Source: Shewanella japonica
GTDB lineage: Bacteria > Pseudomonadota > Gammaproteobacteria > Enterobacterales > Shewanellaceae
Direction: 5' to 3'
Assembly: GCF_002075795.1 (NCBI RefSeq)
Contig: NZ_CP020472.1
Span: 4,148,501 to 4,212,500 of the forward strand
DNA length: 64,000 nt
A program made the translations under genes and the position numbers. The notes beneath the pieces were generated by a model. It did no database searches and was not told where the DNA came from. It saw nothing but the letters and a program-made list of their open reading frames with translations. This document shows positions 35,234 through 45,545 of the stretch, in pieces (the first letter of the stretch is position 1; each line of letters opens with the position of its first letter).

Positions 35234-36673
35234 ATTTTTCGCCGTATTAGTCAGTTCTGCAGACAACTGTTTGAAGACAATAAATCCACTCCTGTCAATG
35301 AACCAGAAGTTCAAGATGACGGTCTTCGCTTGGACATTGTCACCAGAGATGCCCATACAATCTCTCGACGTCAAATCAGTGAAAATGCACTTAAAGTACT
35401 TTATCGACTCAGCAAGTCTGGCTATAAAGCTTACTTAGTTGGCGGTGGTGTTCGCGATATTTTATTAGGTATGGAACCAAAAGATTTCGATGTCGTGACT
35501 AATGCGACCCCTGAAGAGATCAAAAAATTATTCCGTAATAGCCGACTCGTTGGTCGTCGATTTAGATTAGCGCATATTGTGTTTGGTCGTGACGTCATTG
35601 AAGTGGCAACGTTTCGTGGTCATCACGGTGAAACTGATGATAAGATTTCGAAATCGAATGCTGAAGGCCGTTTATTGCGTGATAACGTCTATGGCGAAAT
35701 TGATGAAGACGCAGAGCGTCGTGACTTTACCATCAATGCACTTTATTACGACATCAGCGATTACTCTATTCACAGCTATGGCGGCGGTATTCGCGATCTT
35801 GATGACCGTACCATACGTTTGATAGGCGATCCTGAAACCCGTTATCGTGAAGACCCTGTTAGAATGCTACGCGCGGTTCGTTTTGCGACAAAACTCGATA
35901 TGAGTATCGAATCCAAAACGGCTGAGCCCATTAACGCATTAGCGCCATTATTAAAAGATATCCCAGCCGCAAGAATGTACGAAGAAGTACTCAAGTTATT
36001 CTTTGCCGGTAAAGCAAAAGCTAACTACGACATGATGCGTGATTTCGGTTTATTTCAGCCATTATTCCCGCAAATTTCAGCACTGATAAAAGAGCAGCCA
36101 AACGGCAATACAGCCAAAATGCTTAATGCTGTAATGACGAATACCGATTTACGTGTTAGCCAAGACAAACCTGTTACTCCAGCGTTTTTCTATGCAGCGT
36201 TATTATGGTACCCACTAAAACAACGTGCTGATGATATTGCCCTAGAAAGTGGTTTAAGCCATTACGATGCGCACGTCGCCGCAATGGGTGATGTGATGGA
36301 GCAGCAATGCCGCACTATCAGTATCCCACGTCGATTTAGCACTCCCGCTAAAGATATTTGGCAATTACAACTGCGTCTTGAGCGAAGCCAAGGCACTCGT
36401 GCCTTTAAACTGCTTGAGCACCCTAAGTTCCGCGCTGCATATGACTTACTGCTGTTACGTGGTGAAGCTGAAGGTGGCAATATCGGGAAAATTGCGACTT
36501 GGTGGAAATCATTTGTTGAAGCAGATGAAACAGAGCGCTCTGACATTGCTAAAAGCAGCAATAAAAAAGGCCCTAGCCGCAACAGAAACGCCCATCAGCG
36601 CAAACGTCGTCGCCCAAAGCCTAAATCAGATAACTCAGGTTCATCTGAAGTAAAACCGACTAACAAAGGTTAA
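35234..36673 (+). CDS. pcnB: Poly(A) polymerase I, AUU start
   Basis: Adds poly(A) tails to RNA and promotes decay. The usual start codons fail: the first TTG in frame (35330) would remove 32 conserved residues, and there is no in-frame ATG upstream of the active site. Starting at ATT 35234, after a GAGG ribosome site, gives an N-terminus (IFRRISQFCRQLF) that aligns with E. coli PcnB, which also starts at AUU. Total 479 residues. The active site is GGGVRDILLGMEPKDFDV (GG and DxD). A Lys/Arg-rich tail ends the protein. The folK start is two bases after the stop, so the genes are coupled. Confidence 0.93.
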   Translation: MFRRISQFCRQLFEDNKSTPVNEPEVQDDGLRLDIVTRDAHTISRRQISENALKVLYRLSKSGYKAYLVGGGVRDILLGMEPKDFDVVTNATPEEIKKLFRNSRLVGRRFRLAHIVFGRDVIEVATFRGHHGETDDKISKSNAEGRLLRDNVYGEIDEDAERRDFTINALYYDISDYSIHSYGGGIRDLDDRTIRLIGDPETRYREDPVRMLRAVRFATKLDMSIESKTAEPINALAPLLKDIPAARMYEEVLKLFFAGKAKANYDMMRDFGLFQPLFPQISALIKEQPNGNTAKMLNAVMTNTDLRVSQDKPVTPAFFYAALLWYPLKQRADDIALESGLSHYDAHVAAMGDVMEQQCRTISIPRRFSTPAKDIWQLQLRLERSQGTRAFKLLEHPKFRAAYDLLLLRGEAEGGNIGKIATWWKSFVEADETERSDIAKSSNKKGPSRNRNAHQRKRRRPKPKSDNSGSSEVKPTNKG

Positions 36674-36675
36674 TC

Positions 36676-37155
36676 ATGAGCACCACAGTCTATGTGGCGT
36701 TAGGCGCAAACCTTAATGACCCAGTACAACAACTTGAAGATGCGGTACTGGCGTTAAGAACCATTGCAGAAAATAATGCGGTGACCATCTCGCCGCTATA
36801 TCGCTCTGTGCCTATGGGTGATGTAGAACAGCCAGATTATGTCAATGGGGTAGCAAGCTTTAACACGAACTTGACTCCCATGGCCTTACTTGAGGCCTTA
36901 CAACATATTGAAAATACCCAGGGCAGAGTCAGAGAAGTCCGCTGGGGGCCTCGTACATTGGATCTTGACTTGTTGCTTTATGGGCAAGAGTGCATTGACA
37001 CACCAAGGCTCACCGTCCCCCACTACGGCATGAAACAGCGCAGTTTTGTACTCATTCCATTGGCAGACATTAATCCGCAATTAATACTGCCTTGTAATAC
37101 TGAATTAACACACTTAATTACCAGTGAAATGCGGGCTGAATTAGTCCAACTTTAA
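36676..37155 (+). CDS. folK: HPPK, folate biosynthesis
   Basis: 2-amino-4-hydroxy-6-hydroxymethyldihydropteridine pyrophosphokinase, 159 residues. Signatures are ALGANLND at the N-terminus and RWGPRTLDLDLLLYG for the metal and pterin site. The start is two bases after pcnB, followed by panB. Acts in the cytoplasm in the folate pathway. Confidence 0.95.
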   Translation: MSTTVYVALGANLNDPVQQLEDAVLALRTIAENNAVTISPLYRSVPMGDVEQPDYVNGVASFNTNLTPMALLEALQHIENTQGRVREVRWGPRTLDLDLLLYGQECIDTPRLTVPHYGMKQRSFVLIPLADINPQLILPCNTELTHLITSEMRAELVQL

Positions 37156-37220
37156 TCAGCACTTAGCAATACGCACCGCAAATCGATAACTTGAATATGA
37201 ATAACTTTTAAGAGTTTATT

Positions 37221-38015
37221 ATGTCAAAAGTCACTAGCTCAACCCTTATCAAATTCAAACAAGAAGGTAAGAAATTTACCGCACTCACCGCATACGATGC
37301 GAGCTTTGCCGGCGCATTTGATAATGAAGGCATCGACGTTTTGTTGGTTGGCGACTCATTAGGGATGGTACTTCAAGGTCACAACGACACTCTACCTGTT
37401 ACAGTCAATGATATTGCGTATCACACAGCCAGTGTTAATCGAGGTTGCAAGCGAGCGTTACTGATCGCTGATATGCCGTTTATGAGTTATGCCACGCCAG
37501 AACAAACCATGACCAATGCCAGCACCCTAATGCAAGCAGGGGCAACCATGGTCAAACTTGAAGGCGGTGAATGGCTACTAGAAAGTGTGAAAATGCTGAC
37601 TGAGCGCGGTATTCCAGTCTGTGCACACTTAGGCTTAACGCCTCAATCAGTACACGTATTTGGTGGCTTTAAGATTCAAGGCCGTGAAGAAGACAAAGCC
37701 CAACAAATGGTCGATGATGCATTAGCACTTCAAGCTGCTGGCGCTCAGTTATTGGTTGTTGAATGCATCCCTAGTGCGCTAGCAAAACGTATCACTGATG
37801 CGCTAACGATTCCTGTCATTGGGATTGGAGCAGGACGTGATACTGATGGTCAGATCCTTGTTATGCATGATGTACTTGGGATCTCTAGCGGTTACATCCC
37901 TAAGTTCTCTAAAAATTACTTACAACAAACTGGTGAAATTCGAGCAGCAGTAAGAGCCTACATTGAAGAAGTGGCTAATGGTACATTCCCAGCTGACGAA
38001 CATGCGTTTAATTAA
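37221..38015 (+). CDS. panB: 3-methyl-2-oxobutanoate hydroxymethyltransferase
   Basis: First step of pantothenate synthesis: transfers a hydroxymethyl group to 2-oxoisovalerate. 264 residues with the family stretches [27 protein letters not shown] and KLEGG. It lies 35 bases before panC on the same strand and follows folK, giving a vitamin-synthesis block. Confidence 0.96.
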   Translation: MSKVTSSTLIKFKQEGKKFTALTAYDASFAGAFDNEGIDVLLVGDSLGMVLQGHNDTLPVTVNDIAYHTASVNRGCKRALLIADMPFMSYATPEQTMTNASTLMQAGATMVKLEGGEWLLESVKMLTERGIPVCAHLGLTPQSVHVFGGFKIQGREEDKAQQMVDDALALQAAGAQLLVVECIPSALAKRITDALTIPVIGIGAGRDTDGQILVMHDVLGISSGYIPKFSKNYLQQTGEIRAAVRAYIEEVANGTFPADEHAFN

Positions 38016-38050
38016 TAACGCACTCTTTAATCGTTTATAGGTCAATATCA

Positions 38051-38896
38051 ATGATTACCACAGCGAACATTGCTGAAATTAGAGCGCAAGTAAAACAGTG
38101 GCACATGCAAGGCGATACCATTGCCTTTGTGCCAACGATGGGCAACCTTCATAAAGGTCACATTACCTTAGTAACTGAAGCACTAAAACGTGCGGATCAT
38201 GTTGTCGTATCAATCTTTGTTAATCCTATGCAATTTGGTCAAAACGAAGATCTAGATGCCTATCCAAGAACGTTACAAGCAGATAGTGAAGCATTGGTAG
38301 CCGCTGGCGCGGAACTCTTGTTCACCCCCACACCAGACATTATTTACCCTAAAGGGTTAGCGCAACAAACCTTCGTAGAAGTCCCTCATATTGGTGATGA
38401 GTTTTGCGGTGCAAGTCGACCAGGTCACTTCCGTGGTGTCGCTACTATCGTTTGTAAGTTATTTAATATTGTTCAAGCTGATATCGCCGTTTTTGGCCGT
38501 AAAGATTACCAACAGTTAATGGTCATCACTGCTATGGCTGAAGATTTATCATTACCGATTGAAATTGTAGGCATTGACACAATACGTGAAGCCTCAGGTT
38601 TAGCGATGAGCTCGCGAAATGGCTATCTAACGACAGAGCAAAAACATCAAGCTGCCACTATTAAACGGACCATGGATGCAGCTGCGCAACATGTTATGGA
38701 TGGTAAAACAATCACTGAAAGCGAGGCAGTAGCCGCTGACATGTTGACCCAAGCAGGCTTTAAAATAGATTACTTTTCAATAAGAAACGCTGCCAATTTA
38801 GCCATTGCGACTGCAGATGATAAACACCTTGTTATCTTAGCTGCCGCCTACCTTGGCAACACACGATTAATCGATAACCTCACTTTCCAACGTTAA
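38051..38896 (+). CDS. panC: Pantothenate synthetase
   Basis: Joins pantoate and beta-alanine using ATP. 281 residues of the nucleotidyltransferase fold, with the HIGH-like motif in [11 protein letters not shown], the pantoate site region FVNPMQFG, and GRKDYQQL; the KMSKS-like region is SSRNGYL. It follows panB. A stem-loop lies 20 bases after the stop. Confidence 0.96.
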   Translation: MITTANIAEIRAQVKQWHMQGDTIAFVPTMGNLHKGHITLVTEALKRADHVVVSIFVNPMQFGQNEDLDAYPRTLQADSEALVAAGAELLFTPTPDIIYPKGLAQQTFVEVPHIGDEFCGASRPGHFRGVATIVCKLFNIVQADIAVFGRKDYQQLMVITAMAEDLSLPIEIVGIDTIREASGLAMSSRNGYLTTEQKHQAATIKRTMDAAAQHVMDGKTITESEAVAADMLTQAGFKIDYFSIRNAANLAIATADDKHLVILAAAYLGNTRLIDNLTFQR

Positions 38897-38915
38897 TCTA
38901 TTCACCACTTGCCCT

Positions 38916-38948
38916 GTAAGACTTAGCTGATTTTTCACTAAGTCTTAC
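38916..38948 (+). terminator. Stem-loop after panC
   Basis: A perfect 11-base stem GTAAGACTTAG/CTAAGTCTTAC with an 11-base T-rich loop. There is no T-run directly after, so termination strength is uncertain. Confidence 0.55.
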
Positions 38949-39184
38949 ATATTTAAAGCAAAGTTCTTCAGTGCCAATAAAAAATCTACTGTCAAAAAAC
39001 TGGTTTTCTCGTTAAAATTAGGCCATAGTAAAAAAGTATACCTACATTATTGTTACAACCGACTATAATGATTTACAAACTTCTAGAGCCAATGGATATT
39101 GGCCAACTAGCGGTAAGCAACGGATATATTTTTTAACAAAAGGTGTTAAAAGGATATTTGTTTATCAAAAGGATATGTGGCCGC

Positions 39185-39721
39185 ATGCCAATTAGACTAC
39201 TACTAACATTGATGATTGTATTATTTATGGGGCCGACGTTTGCCTCTGCAAATACAATATATAAGTGTATGAAGGACAACAAAATTGCCTTCAGCCAAAC
39301 GGTCTGTCCGAAAGAATTTCGTCAGCATAAAATTGAATATGAATTAGGTATCACAACCGAAGTCGATTCTGACAAAATCGTATTAAAAGAAGATCCGTTA
39401 AAAGCACTATTGAAAAAAGAAACCATCTCTAAAGAGAAACTGATCCAGTTGCTCGATAGTGAGGTGTATCGTCTTAAACAAGAAAATAGCTATTTTGAAA
39501 TTTTACGTGCAAGCGAAATACAAAAGCTAGATAGAAATCGTTACTGGCATAAAAAAGAAAAAGATGATCCAGACTATGTGGAAGATTTAGGTGAAATTAA
39601 TCATCGCTTTGATGAGTTAATGAAAAATAACCGTCATGTCATCATCGTGCTCATCGAACACAAAAACAAAATTCTTGCTGAAAGCGCCAATGATGGCGCT
39701 CTAGCCAAAGAAGAAGGCTAA
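39185..39721 (+). CDS. DUF4124 domain exported protein
   Basis: Signal peptide MPIRLLLTLMIVLFMGPTFA, then the DUF4124 segment NTIYKCMKDNKIAFSQTVCP with its two Cys, then a charged helical remainder. About 178 residues from this start; GTG 39143 or TTG 39158 are alternatives, each near an AGGA box, because the sequence has two AAAAGGATAT copies just upstream. DUF4124 is a small disulfide-type domain of the cell envelope. It has no clear operon partner. Confidence 0.75.
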   Translation: MPIRLLLTLMIVLFMGPTFASANTIYKCMKDNKIAFSQTVCPKEFRQHKIEYELGITTEVDSDKIVLKEDPLKALLKKETISKEKLIQLLDSEVYRLKQENSYFEILRASEIQKLDRNRYWHKKEKDDPDYVEDLGEINHRFDELMKNNRHVIIVLIEHKNKILAESANDGALAKEEG

Positions 39722-39750
39722 CGAACTCTTAGACCGTTAGCCTTTACTTT
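39714..39750 (+). terminator. Intrinsic terminator overlapping the DUF4124 stop codon
   Basis: AAGGCTAACG pairs with CGTTAGCCTT, and the stop codon TAA is inside the left arm. A T-rich tail follows. Confidence 0.75.
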
Positions 39751-39781
39751 TCTCACATTTAAGCATTTTCATTTTGAAAAC

Positions 39782-39979
39782 TTAATCAGGTTTAAAGACC
39801 CCTATCACATCACCTGTGGCCTTTTTGGCAACTTTCGCCTCAGTTTGTTGCTCACGATAATCACAATCTGTGCATTCTACAGTTTCAATCCCATTTTCTT
39901 TAAATAACTGAATGCTATCTTGCGCATGACATTTAGGGCATTTAGCCCCAGCTACAAAGCGTTTCTTAATTTTTGTCAT
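39782..39979 (-). CDS. yheV: YheV family zinc-ribbon protein
   Basis: A 65-residue protein of basic N-terminus with two Cys pairs, AKCPKCHA (Cys14, Cys17) and VECTDCDY, for one zinc. In E. coli yheV lies in the yheV-kefB-kefG-yheS region. Here it is divergent from yheS with no kef genes between. Function unknown. Confidence 0.85.
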   Translation of the reverse strand: MTKIKKRFVAGAKCPKCHAQDSIQLFKENGIETVECTDCDYREQQTEAKVAKKATGDVIGVFKPD

Positions 39980-40130
39980 AATTTTATTATTTTTCTTCTA
40001 CACATTTATCAATTCAATATCATTATTTTGCCATAGTTGTACTAATCCAGTCTCGCTCTGGTATTAAAAAACTATCAATTACGCTATTATCCCTGCACTT
40101 TTTGTCTTATCACCAATCAAGTTGCTATTC

Positions 40131-42038
40131 ATGATTAACATCAGTCAAGCCCAGCTCATCCGTGGAACAAAAACCTTACTCGATGACGCCGATCTCACCG
40201 TATACCCTGGTCATAAAGTTGGCCTAGTAGGCGCAAACGGAACCGGTAAGTCTTCATTGTTGGCCTTGATTTTAGGTAACTTACAACTCGATAAAGGTGA
40301 TTTTAACCTTCCAGCAGGCTGGCAAATTGCGACTGTAGCGCAAGAAACGCCTGCATTAGAAGTCTCAGCATTAGAATACGTGCTTGATGGTGACGTTGAG
40401 TTTAGACAACTTGAGGCTCAACTCAATCAAGCACAAGAAGATAATGATGGTCATAACATTGCGCTGATACATGGCAAAATCGACGCCATTGGTGGCTATG
40501 CAATCCGATCACGAGCGGGTGCATTATTAGCGGGCTTAGGTTTTAGTGAAACAGAACAAAGTAGCCCAGTAAAAAGTTTCTCAGGTGGCTGGCGTATGCG
40601 CCTTAACTTAGCACAGGCTTTATTATGTCGCTCTGATCTTTTACTTCTCGATGAACCTACCAACCACTTAGATTTAGATACCATGTATTGGCTTGAAGGT
40701 TGGATTAAAGCATATCAAGGCACACTGATCCTTATCAGTCATGACCGTGACTTTATTGATGGTATTGTGGATGAAATTGTTCACGTCGAGCATGCCAAGC
40801 TTAACTATTACAAAGGTAATTACAGTGCCTTTGAACGTATTCGTGCTGAACGCTTATCACAGCAACAAGCCGCATTTGAACGTCAACAAAAAGAACGTGC
40901 CCACATGCAATCTTTTGTTGATCGTTTCAGGTATAAAGCTAGCAAAGCCAAACAAGCTCAAAGCCGCTTAAAAGCCTTAGAAAAAATGGCTAACCTGTTG
41001 CCTTCTCAAGTTGACAGCCAATTTCATATGGCGTTTCGTGAGCCAGATGCCCTACCAAATCCGCTAGTGACCATGGAAAATGTTTCTATTGGTTACGGTG
41101 ATAAAACAATTCTAAGTGAAGTAAAGCTCAACCTTGTGCCAGGTGCTCGAATCGGCCTACTTGGGCGCAATGGTGCAGGTAAGTCGACTCTTATCAAATT
41201 ACTTACTGGCGAATTAGCGCCGAAAACAGGTAAATACCAACCTAATCCAGGGCTAAATATTGGTTACTTTGCTCAGCATCAAATCGAATTTTTAAGTTTG
41301 GATGATAGCCCATTGCAACATATGGTGCGATTAGCGCCAAATGCCAAAGAGCTTGAATTACGTAACTTCTTAGGTGGGTTTGGCTTTAATGGTGATATGG
41401 CTTTGTCTGCTGTCGGGCCATTTTCTGGTGGTGAAAAAGCCCGCCTAGTATTAGCCCTATTAGTTTGGCAAAAACCAAACGTTTTGCTATTAGATGAACC
41501 CACCAACCACCTTGATTTAGAAATGCGCCATGCGCTGACAATGGCCTTGCAAACTTTTGAAGGTGCCATGGTCATCGTGTCACATGATCGACATCTTTTA
41601 CGGTTAAGCTGTAGCGATTATTACCTTGTAGACCAAGGCGCTGTTAAACCATTCCAAGGCGACTTAGACGACTATCATCAATGGCTACTTGATGCAGCAA
41701 AAGCTGCACAACCGGTTTCAGATGATAATAATGTAAAGCCAGCAGTCGATAAAAAGCTGCAAAAACGGTTAGAAGCAGAGTTGAGACAAAAGGTATCGCC
41801 TTTACGTAAGCAACAAATCAAACTTGAAACTCAACAGCAAAAAATAACCAGTCGTTTAAGTGAGCTTGAAACAGAATTGGCAGATGGTTCACTGTATGAA
41901 GCTGAAAATAAAGCTAAAATGACGAAAGTGCTCAATGAACGAACAGAACTGACTCAAGCAATGGATGAAAGTGAAATGACTTGGCTAGAGCTACAAGAGC
42001 AAATCGAAGTTATTGAACAAGAATTTACGCTTAGCTAA
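40131..42038 (+). CDS. yheS: ABC-F family ATPase YheS
   Basis: A soluble protein with two ABC domains and no membrane segment, 635 residues against 637 in E. coli. Walker A motifs are GANGTGKSS and GRNGAGKST; signature motifs are SGGWRMRL and SGGEKARL; both are followed by LLLDEPTNHLD or LLDEPTNHLD. The ABC-F interdomain linker and a C-terminal coiled coil (about 545-630) are present. ABC-F proteins act on ribosomes, and YheS is a housekeeping-type member. The ATG at 40131 is used. Confidence 0.93.
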   Translation: MINISQAQLIRGTKTLLDDADLTVYPGHKVGLVGANGTGKSSLLALILGNLQLDKGDFNLPAGWQIATVAQETPALEVSALEYVLDGDVEFRQLEAQLNQAQEDNDGHNIALIHGKIDAIGGYAIRSRAGALLAGLGFSETEQSSPVKSFSGGWRMRLNLAQALLCRSDLLLLDEPTNHLDLDTMYWLEGWIKAYQGTLILISHDRDFIDGIVDEIVHVEHAKLNYYKGNYSAFERIRAERLSQQQAAFERQQKERAHMQSFVDRFRYKASKAKQAQSRLKALEKMANLLPSQVDSQFHMAFREPDALPNPLVTMENVSIGYGDKTILSEVKLNLVPGARIGLLGRNGAGKSTLIKLLTGELAPKTGKYQPNPGLNIGYFAQHQIEFLSLDDSPLQHMVRLAPNAKELELRNFLGGFGFNGDMALSAVGPFSGGEKARLVLALLVWQKPNVLLLDEPTNHLDLEMRHALTMALQTFEGAMVIVSHDRHLLRLSCSDYYLVDQGAVKPFQGDLDDYHQWLLDAAKAAQPVSDDNNVKPAVDKKLQKRLEAELRQKVSPLRKQQIKLETQQQKITSRLSELETELADGSLYEAENKAKMTKVLNERTELTQAMDESEMTWLELQEQIEVIEQEFTLS

Positions 42039-42192
42039 TTAAGTTATCAGCATTATTGTGGGGTTAACACTGTCAGCCCCCGCTTGAATCACATAACGTC
42101 ATTCAAGCAATGGAGTACCAATTTACAACAGGGCTAGAGTAAACAGGCACAAGCCCTATTGATGGACGCTAGTATTTAAGGAGAAATAGCCA

Positions 42193-42651
42193 GTGCAACA
42201 GTTTAATTCGTTACTTTGGCGTGATTGTGATAACCGTTACGCCACTCATCGTTTAAGCTATATTAGCGTGCAAGACGATTATCAGGTCAATATTAATCTC
42301 CTTTTACTCGCTCAATATCTCGACCAACAGCAGCACCCTTTAGCGCTCGCTCAATGGGAAAGCTTAGCTGCAACTATTGAAGATTGGGATACCAAAGTGG
42401 TTTCGCCTTATCGTAAATTACGCCGCCTAGCAAAAACCTATTTGCAACCGGGGGAGTATCAACAGATGTTAGATATCGAGCTCATGATGGAGCGAAAAAC
42501 CCAGCAAATGTTACTTAAAAAGCTGAATCAGTTTGAAGCAGAAGGTGTTAGCGTGGTTGTTAACAATGACAATGACACCTATAACACGGACAATTATTTG
42601 TGTTTATTTGGTATTGATGCGGACTACTTTACCGGTCTGCAATCTGCTTAA
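42193..42651 (+). CDS. TIGR02444 family protein
   Basis: 152 residues, all-helical, without a signal peptide. The start is a GTG with AAGGAG eight bases before. The family is found in marine gammaproteobacteria, usually between yheS and yheT; its N-terminal LLWRDCDNRYATHRLSYISVQ and the helix that follows are typical. Function unknown. In this window the yheT end of the locus lies 5.4 kb further on. Confidence 0.8.
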   Translation: MQQFNSLLWRDCDNRYATHRLSYISVQDDYQVNINLLLLAQYLDQQQHPLALAQWESLAATIEDWDTKVVSPYRKLRRLAKTYLQPGEYQQMLDIELMMERKTQQMLLKKLNQFEAEGVSVVVNNDNDTYNTDNYLCLFGIDADYFTGLQSA

Positions 42652-42654
42652 CAT

Positions 42655-42693
42655 CATTTTGCTGGTTATCGCTTCTCAATAACCAGCAAAATG
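42655..42693. terminator. Bidirectional stem-loop terminator
   Basis: A perfect 15-base stem CATTTTGCTGGTTAT/ATAACCAGCAAAATG with a nine-base loop, between the convergent TIGR02444 and arsJ genes. It marks the left edge of the inserted ars block. Confidence 0.75.
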
Positions 42694-42741
42694 TTTATTA
42701 AAGATATCTAGCCTAAATTCTTAGCTTTACCTTCTTAACGA

Positions 42742-43980
42742 TTAGGTTTTTTGTGTCATAGGTTGATGTTGTGGTAGCTTCAATGAAATCACTGCTGCCA
42801 ACGCAATAAATCCACTTGAAATCCACAGACACGCTTCTAAACCGTATTGCTGAAACACCCAACCAGACAACAATGTGCCTATCAGTCTACCCATGGCATT
42901 TGCCATGTAATAAAAACCAACATCGAGTGACACACCGTCTTGATCTGCATAGCTGACAATTAAATAGCTATGCATCGACGAATTAACCGCAAACAAGCCG
43001 CAAAAAATCAATAAACCACCGATCAATACTGCTTGGCTATGCCAGTCTGACACCAAAGCCAAAGCAATCAATCCAGGAATAATAGCTAATATCCCAGCCC
43101 AAACAAATGCGCTTTTACCATCCGGCACCTTGCCTTGCTTTTTACCAGTAAAGTAAGGAGCAAAAGATTGCACAGCGCCATAACCGATAACCCATGTCGC
43201 TAAAAAACCTCCGACATACCAATGATCCCAATTAAACTGACTGGCTAAATACACTGGCAAGGCTACGACAAACCAAACATCTCTAGCAGAGAACAAGAAT
43301 AATCTTGCGGCAGAAAGGTAGTTTATCGTGCTACTTTTAGAAAAAATCTCAGTAAATTTCGGCTTAGCTGTGGCCTTACCCATTTCACTTTTTAAACTAA
43401 CAACACTGAAGATCCATACCAACAACAATGCCAGCGCCATAATCAAAATAGCAACTTGGAAACCAAATAGACTCAATAATGCACCACCTAAAAAGAATCC
43501 GACTCCTTTTAAGGCATTTTTAGAACCAGTTAAAATGGCGACCCACTGATAAAGCTTACTTTCCGCTCCAGCTGGTACGAGTGTTTTAATGGCACTTTTA
43601 GCACTCATTTTATTCAGGTCTTTTGCAATACCAGATAGAGCTTGCGCTGCCATCACCCAGACGACAGTTAACCATTCATTAGGAACGAGTAGCATTGATA
43701 ATGCAATCACTTGCATACCAAGGCCGATATTCATGGTGCGATTTAATCCTACCCTCGCACCTAACCAGCCACCCACTAGGTTAGTCACAACACCAAAAAT
43801 TTCATAAAACAAAAACAACATCGCAATTTCAATCGGGCTATACCCTAGCCCATGAAAGTGCAGCACCACCAGCATCCGCAAGGCACCATCAGTTAATGTA
43901 AACGCCCAATAGTTGCCGGTCACAATTAAGTATTGTTTTATTTCACTAGGCAAATTTGCCAATTTAGTCATAAAAGACAT
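42742..43980 (-). CDS. arsJ: ArsJ-type organoarsenical efflux permease
   Basis: A 412-residue major-facilitator protein with about 12 helices. The N-terminus LPSEIKQYLIVTGNYWAFTLTDGALRMLVVLHF is typical of ArsJ. It exports 1-arseno-3-phosphoglycerate, which then breaks down outside the cell and releases arsenate. Its direct neighbour is a GAPDH gene, which is the expected partner. The ATG at 43980 is used because an AGGG site sits before it; upstream TTG 44013 has none. It is last in the arsR-GAPDH-arsJ unit. Confidence 0.87.
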   Translation of the reverse strand: MSFMTKLANLPSEIKQYLIVTGNYWAFTLTDGALRMLVVLHFHGLGYSPIEIAMLFLFYEIFGVVTNLVGGWLGARVGLNRTMNIGLGMQVIALSMLLVPNEWLTVVWVMAAQALSGIAKDLNKMSAKSAIKTLVPAGAESKLYQWVAILTGSKNALKGVGFFLGGALLSLFGFQVAILIMALALLLVWIFSVVSLKSEMGKATAKPKFTEIFSKSSTINYLSAARLFLFSARDVWFVVALPVYLASQFNWDHWYVGGFLATWVIGYGAVQSFAPYFTGKKQGKVPDGKSAFVWAGILAIIPGLIALALVSDWHSQAVLIGGLLIFCGLFAVNSSMHSYLIVSYADQDGVSLDVGFYYMANAMGRLIGTLLSGWVFQQYGLEACLWISSGFIALAAVISLKLPQHQPMTQKT

Positions 43981-44018
43981 CGCAATAACCCTGTTTACTC
44001 TATCCGCTCCCAAATTGA

Positions 44019-45035
44019 CTAGGAGTTAGCTTTATCTTGTAAACCCACTAAACGCATTAACTCTGCGGTGCGGTTTGCATAGCCCCATTCATTGTCGTAC
44101 CACACGTATAATTTTACTTGAGTACCATTTACCACCATGGTCGATGGAGCATCAATAACTGCTGAACGAGGATCAGTTTTATAATCAATAGACACAAGTG
44201 GTCTTGTTTCATAACCCAGCACCCCCGCTAGAGGGCCTGCAGCAGCCTCACTCAATAATGCGTTAACTTCCGCTTCCGTGGTATTTCGGCTCACCTCAAA
44301 CACACAATCTGTAATTGAAGCATTGGCTAATGGCACACGAATAGCGTGACCATTTAAGCGCCCTTTTAATTCAGGGAAAATATGAGTGATTGCCGTAGCC
44401 GATCCCGTTGTTGTTGGAATAAGGCTCATGCCACACGCTCTTGCACGACGTAAATCTTTATGGGGTGCATCAAGGATTGTTTGGGTGTTTGTAATGTCAT
44501 GAATCGTTGTCATTGAACCATGCACAATCCCAAGTGATTCATGAATCACTTTAACCACTGGTGCTAAACAGTTTGTAGTACATGATGCAGCGGTAACAAT
44601 CGGATGGATAGCTTGATCGTAATCTTGATGGTTTACGCCCATAACGACATTTAACACACCGTCTTCTTTTACTGGAGCAGTAACCACAACACGTTTTACA
44701 CCTTGATCTAAATAAGCTTGTAATTTTGCTTTGGTCTTCATCACACCTGATGCTTCAATCACCACATCACAATTAGACCAATCGGTATCTGCAATCGCTT
44801 TATTCGCTGTACAAGTGATTTTATGACCATTAACCTCAATGACATTATCATTGGCGATAGCTTCATGTTCCCAGCGACCATGGACAGAATCAAAGTTAAC
44901 CAGATGCGCTAACGTCGCAGCATTACCAGCAGGATCGTTAATCTGGATAAACTCAACATCTTCCCAATCAAACGCAGCACGAAAAGATAAACGTCCCATA
45001 CGGCCAAAACCGTTAATTCCTACTTTAATTGTCAT
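44019..45035 (-). CDS. Glyceraldehyde-3-phosphate dehydrogenase, ars-associated
   Basis: 338 residues. The NAD site is GINGFGRMG; the catalytic Cys is residue 152 in SCTTNC; the C-terminal YDNEWGY is intact. With arsenate in place of phosphate this enzyme makes 1-arseno-3-phosphoglycerate, which ArsJ exports. The gene is 38 bases before arsJ and 92 bases after arsR. It is more likely a dedicated arsenic enzyme than the glycolytic copy, judged by context only. Confidence 0.9.
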   Translation of the reverse strand: MTIKVGINGFGRMGRLSFRAAFDWEDVEFIQINDPAGNAATLAHLVNFDSVHGRWEHEAIANDNVIEVNGHKITCTANKAIADTDWSNCDVVIEASGVMKTKAKLQAYLDQGVKRVVVTAPVKEDGVLNVVMGVNHQDYDQAIHPIVTAASCTTNCLAPVVKVIHESLGIVHGSMTTIHDITNTQTILDAPHKDLRRARACGMSLIPTTTGSATAITHIFPELKGRLNGHAIRVPLANASITDCVFEVSRNTTEAEVNALLSEAAAGPLAGVLGYETRPLVSIDYKTDPRSAVIDAPSTMVVNGTQVKLYVWYDNEWGYANRTAELMRLVGLQDKANS

Positions 45036-45127
45036 AAGTCACCTTCTTAATTCATTCATCGTAATTTGTCGTGTTGGTTTTACAGCCCAGTGTATTTGTC
45101 ATTGCGCTGCATGTGCGTTAAGCAAGG

Positions 45128-45466
45128 TTAGCAGCACATTTCTTTAGGTCGATTAGGCATCTCGGCCAATCGTTTTACATCATTGGCAATAAATTCACTA
45201 TTAGACTCAGCAGTTTGAGCAATCATAGTTTGTATCCATTGCGGTAGTTGAGGATTTACTCGGTAATAAACCCATTTACCTTGGCGTCTATCAACAAGCA
45301 GTTCTTCTTTTCGTAGCTGAGCGAGATGGCGAGAAATCTTCGGCTGACTGTCATTTAACGCGGCCATTAACTCACACACACACAGTTCATGATTAACTGA
45401 AATAAGGAGTAAACTGCGTAGGCGAGTTTCATCAGCTAGGCATTTAAAAAAGACATTGGGTTGCAT
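45128..45466 (-). CDS. arsR: Arsenical resistance repressor ArsR
   Basis: A 112-residue winged-helix repressor. The metal-binding motif ELCVCEL holds Cys29 and Cys31, as in E. coli ArsR (ELCVCDL), and a C-terminal Cys-Cys pair may also contribute. The recognition helix reads SQPKISRHLAQLR. Arsenite binding releases the DNA. The ATG at 45466 is preferred over a GTG two codons upstream because GAGAG lies seven bases before it. It is the first gene of the ars unit and probably represses the promoter at 45546-45574. Confidence 0.92.
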   Translation of the reverse strand: MQPNVFFKCLADETRLRSLLLISVNHELCVCELMAALNDSQPKISRHLAQLRKEELLVDRRQGKWVYYRVNPQLPQWIQTMIAQTAESNSEFIANDVKRLAEMPNRPKEMCC

Positions 45467-45545
45467 AAGCACTCTCTCACCACTTGGCTCATATCCTAGA
45501 AATGGATGATAAAAGCCGCACAGTTAAATCAAATAATATGCCGAC

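Noticed and set aside
42082..42108. Eight-base inverted repeat GCTTGAAT/ATTCAAGC after yheS
   Set aside because: No T-run and a long loop; too weak to call a terminator or operator.
44019..45035. GAPDH as the housekeeping glycolytic enzyme
   Set aside because: It lies between arsR and arsJ, so the arsenic role is more likely; sequence alone cannot exclude both roles.
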